A stretch of 64,000 bases of DNA from Prionace glauca (GCA_037974335.1 CM075732.1:100850589-100914588), one strand, 5' to 3'; counted from the first letter of the stretch, positions 34,982 through 46,740 are shown. Notes: generated by a model from the sequence alone, not told the origin. Numbers and translations are program-made.

Positions 34982-36412
34982 ACCAGACGGACCACCCTAC
35001 ATCGACCCAGGTACCAGACGGACCACCCTGCATCGACCCAGGCACCAGACGGTCCACCCTGCATCGACCCAGGCACCAGACGGACCACCCTGCATCGACC
35101 CAGGTACCAGACGGTCCACCCTGCATCGACCCAGGTACCAGACGGACCACCCTGCATCGACCCAGGTACCAGACCGACCACCCTGCATCGACCCAGGCAC
35201 CAGATGGTCCACCCTGCATCGACCCAGGCACCAGACAGACACCCTGCATCGACCCAGGCACCAGACGGACCACCCTGCATCGACCCAGGTACCAGACGGA
35301 CCACCCTGCATCGACCCAGGAACCAGACGGACCACCCTGCATCGACCCAAGTACCAGACGAACCACCCTGCATCGACCCAGGCACCAGACGGACCACCCT
35401 GCATCGACCCAGGTACCAGACGGACCACCCTGCATCGACCCAGGTACCAGACGGACCACCCTGCATCGACCCAGGTACCAGACGGACCACCCTACATCGA
35501 CCCAGGCACCAGACGGACCACCCTGCATCGACCCAGGCACCAGACAGACCACCCTGCATCGACCCAGACACCAGACAGACCACCCTGCATCGACCCAGTT
35601 ACCCGACGGACCACCCTGCATCGACCCAGGCACCAGACGGACCACCCTGCATCGACCCAAGCACCAGACGAACCACCCTGCATCGACCCAGGCACCAGAC
35701 GGACCACCCTGCATCGACCCAGGTACCAGACGGACTGCCCTGCATCGACCCAGGCACCAGACGAACCACCCTACATCGACCCAGGTACCAGACAGACCAC
35801 CCTGCATCGACCCAGGCACCAGACAGACCACCCTGCATCGACCCAGGCACCAGACTGACTACCATGCATCGACCCAGGTACCAGACAGACCACCCTGCGT
35901 CGACCCAGAAACCAGACGGACCACCCTGCATCGACCCAGGTACCAGACGGACCACCCTGCATCGACCCAGGCACCAGACGGACCACCCTGCATCGATCCA
36001 GGCACCAGACAGACCACCCTGCATCGACCCAGACACCAGACGGACCACCCTGCATCGACCCAGGCACCAGACGGACCACCCTGCATCGACCCAGGCACCA
36101 AACAGACCACCCTGCATCGACCCAGGCACCAGACGGACCACCCTGCATCGACCCAGGTACCAGACGGACCACCCTGCATCGACCCAGGTACCAGACGGAC
36201 CACCCTGCATCGACCCAGGCACCAGACAGACCACCCTGCATCGACCCAGGCACCAGACGGACCACCCTGCATCGACCCAGGTACCAGACAGTCCACCCTG
36301 CATCGACCCAGGTACCAGACGGACCACCCTACATCGACCCAGGTACCAGACGGACCACCCTGCATCGACCCAGGCACCAGACAGACCACCCTGCATCGAC
36401 CCAGGTACCAGA
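34982..36412 (+). repeat. 31-bp satellite, about 46 copies
   Basis: Unit accagacggaccaccctgca + tcgacccaggc. Because 31 is not a multiple of three and the unit lacks stops, every forward frame stays open, giving a 31-residue pseudo-repeat. There is no codon bias or start context, so it is not coding. Confidence 0.95.
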
Positions 36413-36419
36413 AGTGATG

Positions 36420-36689
36420 ACGGCATAACAAACAGCCCTGACAACTCTGCAAAATGCTCCTTACCCACATCAGAGGCGCTGGTGCTGAAACTGGGAGGAC
36501 TACCTCGCAAACCGGTCAGATAACAGCCTGACTCAGTCATTCTCACAGAATCATCTCTTACAGATAACATCCCAGAGACCACTATTACCGTCCCTGGGTA
36601 TCTCCCATCCCACTGACAGGACAGACTCCCAGCAGAGATGGCAGTACGGTGGTATACAGTCAGGGGGGAGTTATCCTGAGACTCCTCAC
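36420..36689 (+). mobile_element. Fragment of the non-CR1 LINE seen at 31320
   Basis: Parallel phrases: 'aacagcctgactcagtcatt' against 'aacagcctgacacagtcact' near 31420, and a shared 'cagacaccac/cagagaccac' block. The 31-bp satellite separates it from its upstream part. Confidence 0.55.
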
Positions 36690-37850
36690 ACATTTTCCTT
36701 TTGTGTCCGACAGGAATAAACAGTTGCTGCAGTTCCCCCGTGTGTTCCTTGAATGTTTGCCTTTGTCCATCCACTTTCATCCCTTTAAGTACCTCTCCCC
36801 AATCTGTCAAGGCCAACTCATGCCTCATATCCTCACAGTTTCCTTTATTAAGGTTCAGCACCCTCGACTCTGAATCAACGACTTCACTCTCCATCTGGAT
36901 AATAAATTCTATCATGTTATGATCGCTCATTCCCAAGGATCTGGTACAGCTGGATTAGCAATGATTCCCTTCTCATTACACAGTGCCCAGTCTAAGATGA
37001 CCTGCTCTCTGGTTAGTTCGTCCACATATTGGTGAAGAAAACCATCCCGTGTACACTCCAGAAATTCCTGCTCTGCGGCATTGTGGCTAATTTGATTTGC
37101 CCAACCTATGTGCAGATTAAAATCACCCGTCATCACTGATATTCCCTTAGCAAATGCATCTCTAATTTCCTGTTTAATGCCATTCCCAGCATCACCGCTG
37201 CAGTTTGGGGTCTGTGTATGACACTCACTGACGTTTTTTGCCCCTTGGTATTTCTCAGCTCTCCCCGTACAGACTCCACTTTGTCAGAACCAATATCCTT
37301 TCTCACTGTTGTGTAAATTTTCCCTTTAACCAGCAGTGCCATTCCACCACCTTTTAAGAACATAAGAAATAGGAGCAGGAGTAGGCCATCCAGCCCTTCG
37401 AGCCTGCCCCGCCATTCAATAAGATCATGGCTGATCTGTCGTGGCTCAGTTCCACCTTCCCGCCCTCTCCCCATAACCCTTAATCCCTTCTCTTATCAAA
37501 AACCCATCAACCCTGCTTCTTAAAAATATTTAGCGAGGCAGCCTCCACCACTTCAACGGGCAGAGAATTCCAGAGATTCACCACCCTTTGAGTGAAGAAG
37601 TTCCTCCTCAACTCCGTTCTAAACCGCCCCCCCCCCCCTTTATCTTGAGGCTGTGCCCCCTAGTCCTACTATGCTTTCTGAGCGGGAAGAGCCTCTCCAT
37701 CTCTATCCTATCCATCCCATTCATCATCTTATACGTCTCAATGAGATCTCCCCTCATTCTAGAACATAGAACATAGAACATTACAGCGCAGAACAGGCCC
37801 TTCGGCCCACGATGTTGCGCCGACCAGTTACAAAACAATGACCCACTAGC

Positions 37851-38469
37851 CTAAACCAATCCCTTTTCATCCATAAACCTATCCACAGATCTCTTAAACG
37901 CCCCCAAACTAGGTGCATTTACAACTGCAGCTGGCAGGGCATTCCAGTCCCTCACCACCCTCTGGGTAAAGAACCTACCCCTGACATCTGTCCTATAACT
38001 ACCCCCCCTTAATTTAAAATCGTGCCCCCTCGTGCTAGCTTTCTCCATCCTAGGAAAAAGGCTATCACTATCTACCCTGTCTAAACCTCTAATCATCTTA
38101 TATGTTTCAATGAGATCCCCTCTTCGCCGCCTTCTTTCCAGCGAAAACAACCCCAAATCTCTCAGTCTCTCCTCATTGAATCTCCCCTCCATACCAGGCA
38201 ACATCCTGGTAAACCTCCTCTGCACCCTCTCCAAAGTCTCCACATCCTTCCTGTAATGTGGGGACCAGAACTGCACACAAAACTCCAAGTGCGGCCGCAC
38301 CAGAGTTGTGTACAGTTGCATCATGACGCTGCGACTCCTAAATTCAATCCCCCTACCAATAAACGCCAAGACACCGTATGCCTTCTTAACAACCTTATCT
38401 ACTTGATTCCCAACTTTCAGGGATCTATGTACACATACACCTAGATCCCTCTGCTCCTCCACACTATTC
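37851..38469 (-). CDS. CR1 'B' ORF2 C-terminal part (open)
   Basis: Reads SVEEQRDLGVCVHRSL through KKAYGVLAFIGRGIEFRSRS and LFPRMEKASTRGHDF to KGLV without interruption. It is cut from its N-terminal part by insertion of CR1 A. The same segment is found at 25188-25919. Confidence 0.8.
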
Positions 38470-38800
38470 TCACTGTTCTCTGGAACAGAGATTTCGACGA
38501 GTGGCTGCCTTTTGGTGAGTGTGCTGCCTTGTAAATATTGCATTTTGACTGACTTCTAGTTCGGGAGGGTTTTTGTTTGTTTTGGTGCTCCGTAGCGGGA
38601 GATAGGCGCAGGGGCTGCTGGGAAGGGAGCGCGGGAGTATAAAAAGAAGGCCAAGGTAGATAGCGGGCAGCGTCGGGAGCGGGCAGTGGAGTGAGGAGGG
38701 AAGCAGAGTGAGAGGTAAAAGGGCTTAAGCTCACTGGGCTTGGGTGAGCGCAGGCTTGATAACAGGGCTTCATATCACTCCTTAACAGGGGTCAACCATA

Positions 38801-39688
38801 ATGCCAGGGTCTAGGGTTACACGTGTGCACTGTGTTCGTTGTCATATGTGGACATTTCTGGAGACAGCACATCTCCCGAAAGCCCACATATGCGGGAAAT
38901 GTCTCGAGGTGCAGCGATTAAGGGCCCGGGTGAGGCAGCTGGAACTGAGACTGGAGGATATGTTTTTAGTTAGGGAAAATGAGGAGGTAATGGAGAGGAA
39001 CGGCAACACTGAGCTAATACCAGAACCTACAAGTATAGATGGTTGGGTTACAGTTAGGAAGAGCAAAAAGAAAAGTACTAGGAATGCCCCAGATGAATTA
39101 CCCCGGAATGTCAAGGATGGGGTGACAGTTGGGGTAGAGAAGGCAAGGGAGGGAGATCAGAAAGTGAAGAGTGCAGGGTGTGAGATAGTGGTGGGGGATG
39201 GGAATGTCAAGGGGATTGACAGGCGATTCTGTGGGCAAAAGCGGGACTCCAGGATGGTAGTCTGCCTCCCTGGAGCAGGGGTACAGGACATCTCAGAAAG
39301 GGTAGAGGGAATCTTGAAGGGTGGAGGGACTGAGTCGAATGTGATAGTGCATGTAGGAGAGAAGGATGTAGGAACAAAGTGCAGGGGGGACATACGCAGG
39401 CAGTTCAGGGAGTTGGGGGCTAGGCTGAAATGTAGGGCCTCCAGGGTGGCGTTCTCTGGGCTGCTGCCGGTGCCTGGGGCTAGCAGGGCTAGAAATAATG
39501 AACTAATCCAATTAAATGCTTGGTTGAAAGATTGGTGTAGGGCAGAGGGTTTTATATTCATAGACCACTGGGAAGTCTTTATGAAAGAACGGCAAATATA
39601 CAAGAGGGATGGGGTACAGTTAACTGGGAAGGGCATACATATCTTAGCTGGAAGGTTAGCTGGTGTGTATCGGCAGGGTTTAAACTAA
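38801..39688 (+). CDS. CR1 'A' ORF1 protein (zinc-knuckle, coiled coil, esterase-like)
   Basis: The 295-residue ORF1 starts MPGSRVTRVHCVRCHMWTF. Residues 11-34 carry CVRC and ICGKC Cys pairs of the PHD-like type found in CR1 ORF1. Residues 36-55 form a short coiled coil (LRARVRQLELRLEDM). The C-terminal 170 residues match the SGNH-esterase part, but the catalytic blocks are altered: GDGN where GDS is expected, HVGEKDVG where a G-x-N-D block is expected, and DGVQLT where D-x-V-H is usual. ORF1 proteins bind the LINE RNA; esterase activity is doubtful here. The start is chosen at the first Met after the 5' UTR stops. Confidence 0.85.
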   Translation: MPGSRVTRVHCVRCHMWTFLETAHLPKAHICGKCLEVQRLRARVRQLELRLEDMFLVRENEEVMERNGNTELIPEPTSIDGWVTVRKSKKKSTRNAPDELPRNVKDGVTVGVEKAREGDQKVKSAGCEIVVGDGNVKGIDRRFCGQKRDSRMVVCLPGAGVQDISERVEGILKGGGTESNVIVHVGEKDVGTKCRGDIRRQFRELGARLKCRASRVAFSGLLPVPGASRARNNELIQLNAWLKDWCRAEGFIFIDHWEVFMKERQIYKRDGVQLTGKGIHILAGRLAGVYRQGLN

Positions 39689-39783
39689 TATGGAGGGGGG
39701 GTGGGGAGGTAGACGGAACTGGGATTGGGGATAGGGTAGGCCCGGAGGGTAGGAAGAAGGATCGGGTTGTTTCTGAGGGTCTT

Positions 39784-42572
39784 CGGTGCATGTGTTTCAA
39801 TGCTAGGAGTGTGACTGGCAAAACAGATGAACTGAAGGCATTAATGTTCGAAAGGAAGTTGGAAGTGGTGGCGGTGACAGAGACTTGATTAAAGGAAGGG
39901 CAGGATTGGCAGTTGAATGTTCCTGGGTATAAGTGTTTCAGGCGAGATAGGGGTGGGTCGCTGAGAGGTGGGGGAGTGGCGTTGTTAGTTAAGGATTGCA
40001 TCGTAGCAGTGCAGAGGGAGGGAGGTACGGAGGATGTAGGAATCGAGTCGTTATGGGTGGAGTTGAGGAATAGGAAGGGTGATGTTACTATGCTGGGTGT
40101 TTACTACAGACCGCCCAACAGCCCGAGGGCTGTGGAAGAAGGGATAAGCAGGGACATTCTAGATAAGTGCAGGAAGAATAGGGTGGTGGTAGTGGGAGAT
40201 TTTAATCTCCCCAGGGTAGATTGGAATGTACTGAGATCAGAGGATGCTGACGGGGAGGAATTTGTACAGTGTGTAATGGAAGGAAACCTGGAGCAGTACG
40301 TGGATAGACCGACCAGGGAGGGGGCTATACTTGACTTGGTTCTGGGGAATGAGCCTGGGCAGGTGGTTGACGTTGAGGTAGGAGAGCATGTGGCTAACAG
40401 TGACCACAACTCTGTCTGGTTCAAGATATTAATGGATAAAGATGAAGCCTGTCCTAAGGGGAGGGTGTTAAATTGGGGGAGGGCTAGATACAGCCGGATT
40501 AGGCAGGATCTTAAAGATACGGACTGGGGTACGCTATTTAACGGTAGGTCGACGCTGGGTATGTGGGAGTCTCTCAAGGGAAAACTACAATCTTTACAGG
40601 AAAGACATGTGCCGGTCAAGAGGAAGGATGGGAAAGGTAGGATTAGAGAGCCGTGGGTAACTAGGGATATTGAGGACCTGGTCAGGAGAAAGAGGGAAGC
40701 GTACACTAGATCGAGGCATTTGAGGACAGAGATAGCGTTAGAAGAATACAGAGAATGTAGGAGAGAACTTAAAAGGGGCATCAGAAAGGCAAAAAGGGGC
40801 CACGAAATGGCTTTGGCGGGTAGGATTAAGGAAAATCCTAAGGCATTTTACTCTTATATTAGAAACAAAAGGATGGTTAGAGGGAACATTGGTCCTCTCA
40901 GGGACAGAGGAGGGGAACTATGCTTGGAGCCTGGGGGAATGGGGGAGATCTTGAATGAATACTTTGCGTCGGTATTCACTCAGGAGAGGGGTCAGTCCTC
41001 TGCTGCTGTGCTTGAGAAGTTTGAGGATCCGTTGAGGGAAATAGTCATCACGAGGGAAGAGGTGTTGGGACTTTTAGACAATATAAAGACAGACAAATCT
41101 CCGGGGCCTGATGGCATCTATCCTAGGCTGCTAAGGGAGGTGAGGGATGAAATTGCTGGGCCTCTGACGCAAATCTTTGTCTCTTCTTTGGACACAGGTG
41201 AGGTCCCAGAGGATTGGCGGATTGCAAATGTTGTACCGTTGTTTAAGAAGGGTCAGAGGGATAACCCAGGGAACTATAGGCCAGTGAGCTTGACTTCAGT
41301 TATAGGCAAGATAATGGAGAGGATCCTCAAGGATAGGATGTATGAGCATCTGGAGCGCTGCAATCTGATCAGGGATACGCAGCATGGCTTCGTTACAGGG
41401 AGGTCGTGCCTTACGAATCTATTGGAATTTTTGAAGAGGTGACAAAAACGGTTGACGAAGGACAAGCCGTTGATGTTGTCTATATGGATTTCAGTAAGGC
41501 GTTTGACAAGGTCCCTCACGGTAGGTTGATAGAAAAGGTGAAGGCTCATGGGATACAAGGCCAGGTATGTAGATGGGTGAAGAACTGGCTTGGGAGGAGA
41601 AGACAGCGGGTAGTAGTGGAGGGCTCCTTTTCCAATTGGAGGTCTGTCACCAGTGGGGTGCCGCAGGGCTCGGTACTAGGACCTCTACTATTTGTAGTAT
41701 ATATTAATGACTTGGAAGAGGGGGTAGGTGGTGTGATCAGCACATTTGCTGATGACACTAAGATGGTTGGATTGGCGGGTACTGAGGAGCAGTGCCTGGC
41801 AATGCAACAGGACATAGATAGGCTGGTAGATTGGGCAGATAGATGGCAAATGGAATTTAATCCGGAGAAATGCGAGGTGATGCACTTTGGCCGGAATAAT
41901 GTGGAAGGGAGTTATATGATAAAAGGTAGAACTATCCGGAGTATAGATACGCAGAGAGACCTGGGGGTGCAGGTACACAAGTCCCTGAAGGTGTCGGTGC
42001 AGGTGCAGAATGTGATGAGGAAAGCGTATGGCATGTTAGCCTTCATAGGAAGGGGTATAGAATATAAGAGTAGGAGTCTGATGTTGCAGTTGTATAGAAC
42101 GTTGGTTAGGCCTCACCTGGAGTACTGCGTCCAGTTCTGGTCGCCGTACTACCGGAAGGATGTAGAGATCCTGGAGAGAGTGCAGAGGAGATTTACCAGG
42201 ATGTTGCCTGGTATGGAAGGGCTGTCTTACGAGGAAAGATTGAACGCACTTGGGCTGTTTTCCCTTGAGAGACGTCGGCTGAGGGGGGATTTGATAGAGG
42301 TTTATAAGATTATGAAGGGGACAGATAGAGTAGATGGTGATAAGCTTTTTCCGCTATTAGAAATGGATAGAACGAGGGGTCACGGGCTTAGGGTGAGGGG
42401 GGCTAGATATAAGACTAATGTTAGAGGGCAGTTTTTCACACAAAGGGTAGTGGGGATGTGGAATGCACTGCCGAGTGAGGTGGTGGAAGCAGGCACGCTA
42501 GGGTTGTTCAAGAGTCACTTGGACAGCCACATGAGCAGTTTACATATAGGGGGATATAGCAGGCCTTATTAA
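39784..42572 (+). pseudogene. CR1 'A' ORF2 (endonuclease-RT) with two lesions
   Basis: The endonuclease begins LRCMCFNARSVTGKTDEL. A TGA at about 39886 replaces the Trp of the ETW motif. From 39913 the frame is open: YYRPPNS, VGDFNLPRVDWN, SDHNSVWF, linker, [33 protein letters not shown]. Near 41430 a T run is one base short (LLEFLKR then stop), and the rest continues in another frame from 41406: [31 protein letters not shown], catalytic FADDTKMVG, to GGYSRPY at 42572. Only two lesions in 2.8 kb indicate a young copy. Confidence 0.85.
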
Positions 42573-42977
42573 GCATTGTAGGCTTGGGGTCAGTTTAGTC
42601 TCAGGGGTATAGAGTCTTTAATAATGAAATTTTTATCCACAGGCACTTACCATCTCGAGGGCATCATGGCAGCACAGAGGCTATCTCTGTTACTGTGCGG
42701 ACACATGGAGTTGGGCCTGTGTCCGTGGGAGTTTGCGCGTTCTCCCCGTGGTTGCGTGGGTTTCCTCCGGGTGCTCCGGTTTCCTCCCACATCCCAAAAA
42801 TGTGCTTTTAGGCTGATTGATTGGGTAACAAATTGTCCCTATATTGGACCTCCCTGATCCTCACACATTAGGCATAGACTAGAGTCATGAATAGGTCACT
42901 GACCATGGGACGGCGGCGCGGGCTCGTTGGGCCGAAGGGCCTGTTTCCCGTGCTGTTTTGTTCTTTGTTCTTTATTC

Positions 42978-45127
42978 AAAGTCCTCCCGTTAGCCCTATA
43001 CTCAACACATCTGTTATTCCTACCGAAATGAATTACCTCACACTTCTCCGCATTAAACTCCATTCGCCACCTCTCAGCCCAGCTCTGCAACCTTTCTAAG
43101 TCATCCTGCAAACTATGACACCCTTCCTCACAATTTACCATACCTCCGACTTTGGTGTCATCAGCAAACTTACTAATCCACCCAACTATACCCTCATCCA
43201 GATCATTAATAAAAATTACAAACAGCAGTGGCCCCAAAACAGATCCCTGAGGCACACCACTTGTAACCGAACTCCATGACGAATATTTCCCATCAACCAC
43301 CACCCTCTGTCTCCTATTTGATAGCCAATTCCTGATCCAATTCCCTAGATCACCCCCAATCCCATACATCTGCATTTTCTGCAGAAGCCTACCATGGTGA
43401 ACCTTGTCAAACGCCTTGCTAAAATCCATATACACCACATCAACTGCCTTACCCCTATCCACCTCTTTGGTCACTTTCTCAAAGAACTCGATAAGGTTAG
43501 TAAGGCATGACCTACCCGCTACAAAACCATGCTGACTGTCTCTAATCAACTCATTACTTTCCAAATAACTTTCCAAATAAATCCTGTCTCTAATAATCCT
43601 TTCCAAAACCTTACCCACCACAGAAGCAAGACTCACCGGTCTATAATTCCCAGGGAAGTCCCTTCTCCCCTTCTTAAACAATGGGACAACATTTGCTGTC
43701 CTCCAATCTTCTGGTACTATACCAGAGACTAATGACAACCTGAAGATCAGAGCCAGAGGCTCTGCAATCACCCCTCTTGCCTCCCAAAGAATCCTAGGGT
43801 AAATCCCATCTGGACCAGGGGACTTATCTATTTTCAATCCCTCTAAAATATCCAGCACATCCCCCGTATCCACTGCAATACTATCTATTTCACACCCCTG
43901 CACCCCAGTGTCCTCCTCAGCTACATTCCTGTCCCCTTGCGTGAACACCGAAGAGAAATATTGGTTCAACTCCTCTCCAATCTCCTCCGGTTCCACACAC
44001 AACTTCCCTCTACTGTCTGTAACTGGCCCTAATCTTGTCCTAACCAACCTTCTGTTCTTGACATACCTGTAAAATGCCTTAGGGTTCTCCTTAATCCTAT
44101 CAGCCAAAATCATCTCATGTCCTCTTTTAGCCCTTCTTAACTCCCTCTTCAACTCCCTCCTAGCCAATCTAAAACTTTCTAATGCACTACCTGAGCCCTC
44201 AAGCCTCATCCGAACATAAGCCTCCTTTTTCTTCCTAACCAACGAATCAACTTTTTTGGTGCACCACGGTTCCCTGGGCCTACCAAATCCTCCTTGCCTG
44301 ACAGGGATATACTTATCACAGACCCGCAATAGCTGCTCCTTGAAAAATCTCCACATCTCAGATGTTCCCAGTCCCTGTAATCTCCCATTCCAACCAATGC
44401 TTCCTAATTCTCTCCTAATAGCCTCATAATTACCCTTCCCCCAGCTGAAACTACTGACCCGAGGTTCATGCCTATCCCGTTCCATCACTAAGGTGAACGT
44501 AATCGAATTGTGGTCACTATCCCCAAAATGTACACCAACTTCCAAGTCTAGCACCTGGTCTGGCTCATTACCGAGCACCAAATCCAATATAGCCTCACCT
44601 CTAGTCGGCCTATCTACATACTGAGTCAAAAAACCTTCCTGCACACTTTGAACAAAAACTGACCCCTCTAACGAGCCAGAGCTATAGCAATTCCAATCAA
44701 CATGAGTAAAGTTAAAGTCCCCCATAACAATTACCCTATTACTTTCACTCCTAACAAGGATCGTCTCCGCAATCCTTTCCTCAACCTCTCTAGAACTTTT
44801 TGGAGGTCTATAAAAGACTCCCAACAGGGTGACCTCTCCTCTCCTATTTCTAATCTCCGCCCATACTACCTCAACAGACAAGTCCTCATCAAAGTTCCTC
44901 TCTGACACTGAGATACAGTCCTTGACCAATAATGCTACCCCACCCCCCCTTCTACCTCCTTGTCTACTCCGATTAAAGCATTTGTACCCCGGGACCTGCA
45001 ACATCCATTCCTGACCCTGCTCTATCCAAGTCTCTGAAATGGCCACAACATCGAAGTCCCAGGTACTGGTCCACGCTGCAAGTTCATCCACCTTATTGCG
45101 AATACTCCTCGCATTAAAGTATACAAG
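42978..45127 (-). CDS. CR1 'B' ORF2 N-terminal part: endonuclease and RT (open)
   Basis: One open frame covers the APE-type endonuclease ([42 protein letters not shown]), the linker, and the [63 protein letters not shown], and catalytic [10 protein letters not shown]. It breaks off at ANGRTLN, where CR1 A is inserted. No stop is seen in either half, so B ORF2 was open when A arrived. The open frame continues by chance into A tail at one end and C at the other. Confidence 0.85.
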
Positions 45128-45774
45128 TATTCTTCTAAACTCTAACGAGTACAAGCCTAGTTTATTCAGCCTCTCCTCATAGCTCAATCCCCTCAACTCT
45201 GGTATCAGCCTAGTAAACCTCCTCTGCACTCCCTCCAAGGCCAAAATATCCTTTCGCAGGTGCGGCGCCCAAAACTGCACACAGTACTCCAGCTGCGGCC
45301 TCACCAATGCCCTATACAGCTGCAGCAAGACCTCCCTACTTTTATATTCAATCCCCTTCGCTATGAAGGCCAGCATCCCATTCGCCTTCCTGACCACCTG
45401 CTGCATCTGCAAGCTCTATTTCCTCTATTCCCTCCGAAATATCGAAAACCCTGGGACATTCAATTCCCATTCCTGGTCACCCTGCAGCCATGTCTCCGTA
45501 ATCCCAATTATATCGTACCCATTTACATCTATCCGCACAATTAGTTCATCCACTTTATTGCGAATACTCCGCACATTAAGGCTCAGACCTTTAAACTTGT
45601 CTTTTTGACATTGTTCGCCTCGCTCCCAGTATTTTTCCCTACAGCCCTCTTTGAACTTTGTCTTTGGTTTCTCTGCCGATCACTTTTCTTATTCCGCTTT
45701 CTACCTTTCGTTTTTCTCCTTCTCCCTCCTTCTCAGACTCTTTACACAGGTTCCCATCCCCCTGACATATTAGT

Positions 45775-46718
45775 TTAAACTCTCCCCAACCGTTCCAGCA
45801 AACACTCCCCTTCCGACATCAGTCCCAGCCCTGCCCAGGTGTAACCCGTCCAATTTGTACAGGTCCCACCTCCCCCAGAACCGGTCCCAATGCCCCAGGA
45901 ATCTGAAACCCTCCCCCGAAACCATCTCTTCAGCCACATATTTATCCGATAAATCCTCTCATTTCTGCTCTGACTAGTACGTGGCACCGGTAGTAATCCT
46001 GAGATCACCTCCTTTGAGGTCAGACTTCTTAACTTTTCTCCTCGCTCCCTGTATTCTGCTTTTCGGGCCTCATCCCTTTTCTTACCCACGTCACTTGTAC
46101 CAACGTGCACTCCTACCACTGGCTGTTCGCCCTCCCCTTTCAGAATGTCCTGCAGCAGCTCCGAGACGTCCTTGACCCGAGCACCAGGGAGGCAACATAC
46201 CATCCTGGAGACTGGTTTGCAGCCACAGAAACACCTGTCTATTCCCCTTACAGTTGAATCCCCTGTAACTATGGCACCGGAAGACTTTTTACCCCTCCCC
46301 TCTGCAGCAGAACTAACCACGGTGCAATGAGTTTGGCTGCTGCTGCTTTCCCCAGAGAGGTCATTCCCCCCGACAGTATCCAAAGCGGTGTATCTGTTTT
46401 ACAGGGGAATGGTCACAGGAGACTCCTGCACTTCCTGCCTTTCTCTCTTACTCTGTTAGGTGGTCACCCATTCCCTTCCTGCCTGTGGAGTCTGAGCCTG
46501 TGGTCTGACCCCTCTCTATACGTGCTATCCACGATACTCTCTGACTCACGGATGCTCCAGAGTGTCTGCAGCCATCCTTCCAGCTCTGAAACTCGAGCTT
46601 CCAGGAGCAGTAGCTGAAGACACTTCCTGAACACATGCTGACCTAGGGAACTGGAACTGTTCCCAGCCTCCCACATGGAGCAAGAGGAGCAAACCACAGC
46701 TTGGAGCTCCCCTGTCAT
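45775..46718 (-). pseudogene. CR1 'F' ORF1 remnant
   Basis: N-terminal Cys pairs (CSSCSMW ... HVFRKC) lead into a Leu-rich coiled coil (LLLLEARVSELEGWLQ). An esterase-like C-terminal part follows, with GDSTVRGIDR (nucleophile Ser present) and HVGTSDVG (Ser where Asn is usual). At least two frames are needed, and the C-terminal His block is lost. Confidence 0.65.
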
Positions 46719-46740
46719 GTCTTACCCCTTTGAAAGATGT

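Larger units (their letters stand above)
38470..42972 (+). mobile_element. CR1 LINE 'A', near full length (4503 bp), TSD tattc
   Basis: Duplications tattc at 38465-38469 and 42973-42977. Order: 5' UTR with a tataaaaag-type run near 38638, ORF1, ORF2, a 3' UTR with a V-SINE-type core (42740-42790), and tail ttgttctttgttcttt. The innermost and youngest element of the nest. Confidence 0.88.
37761..45127 (-). mobile_element. CR1 LINE 'B', ORF2 split by CR1 'A', TSD attct
   Basis: Duplications attct at 37756-37760 and 45128-45132. 3' part 37761-38469; 5' part 42978-45127. It starts at the beginning of the endonuclease ([14 protein letters not shown]), so ORF1 is lacking. Confidence 0.85.
37356..45415 (-). 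mobile_element. CR1 LINE 'C' (D family), 5'-truncated, split by B
   Basis: Tail aagaacataagaaataggag at 37356. The C-terminal ORF2 part reaches 37760, and the rest (45133-45415) reads [20 protein letters not shown] and [21 protein letters not shown]1 B sits between with attct duplicated. Confidence 0.8.
36690..46740 (-). mobile_element. CR1 LINE 'F', outermost of four nested elements
   Basis: Left part 36690-37355: endonuclease (GGGMALLVKG, TGDFNLHIGWANQ, DHNMIEF). Right part about 45416-46740: the start of the endonuclease (NGYDIIGITETWLQGD) and ORF1. The two parts join in order at the point where element D has the run before GGVALL, so CR1 'C' split F there. ORF1 lies at 46718-45775 in two frames. 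Confidence 0.75.

Noticed and set aside
34923-36936. Long open frames in several registers over the 31-bp satellite
   Set aside because: A 31-bp unit with no stops keeps all frames open. No domain, start context or splice logic.
38801-39688. Host gene for a zinc-finger or esterase protein
   Set aside because: Position between a CR1 5' UTR and endonuclease-RT, and the same layout in D and F, identify it as CR1 ORF1.
42896-45412. Single 838-codon gene on the minus strand
   Set aside because: It is a chance run-on through three elements: part of C, the endonuclease-RT part of B, and the 3' tail of A.
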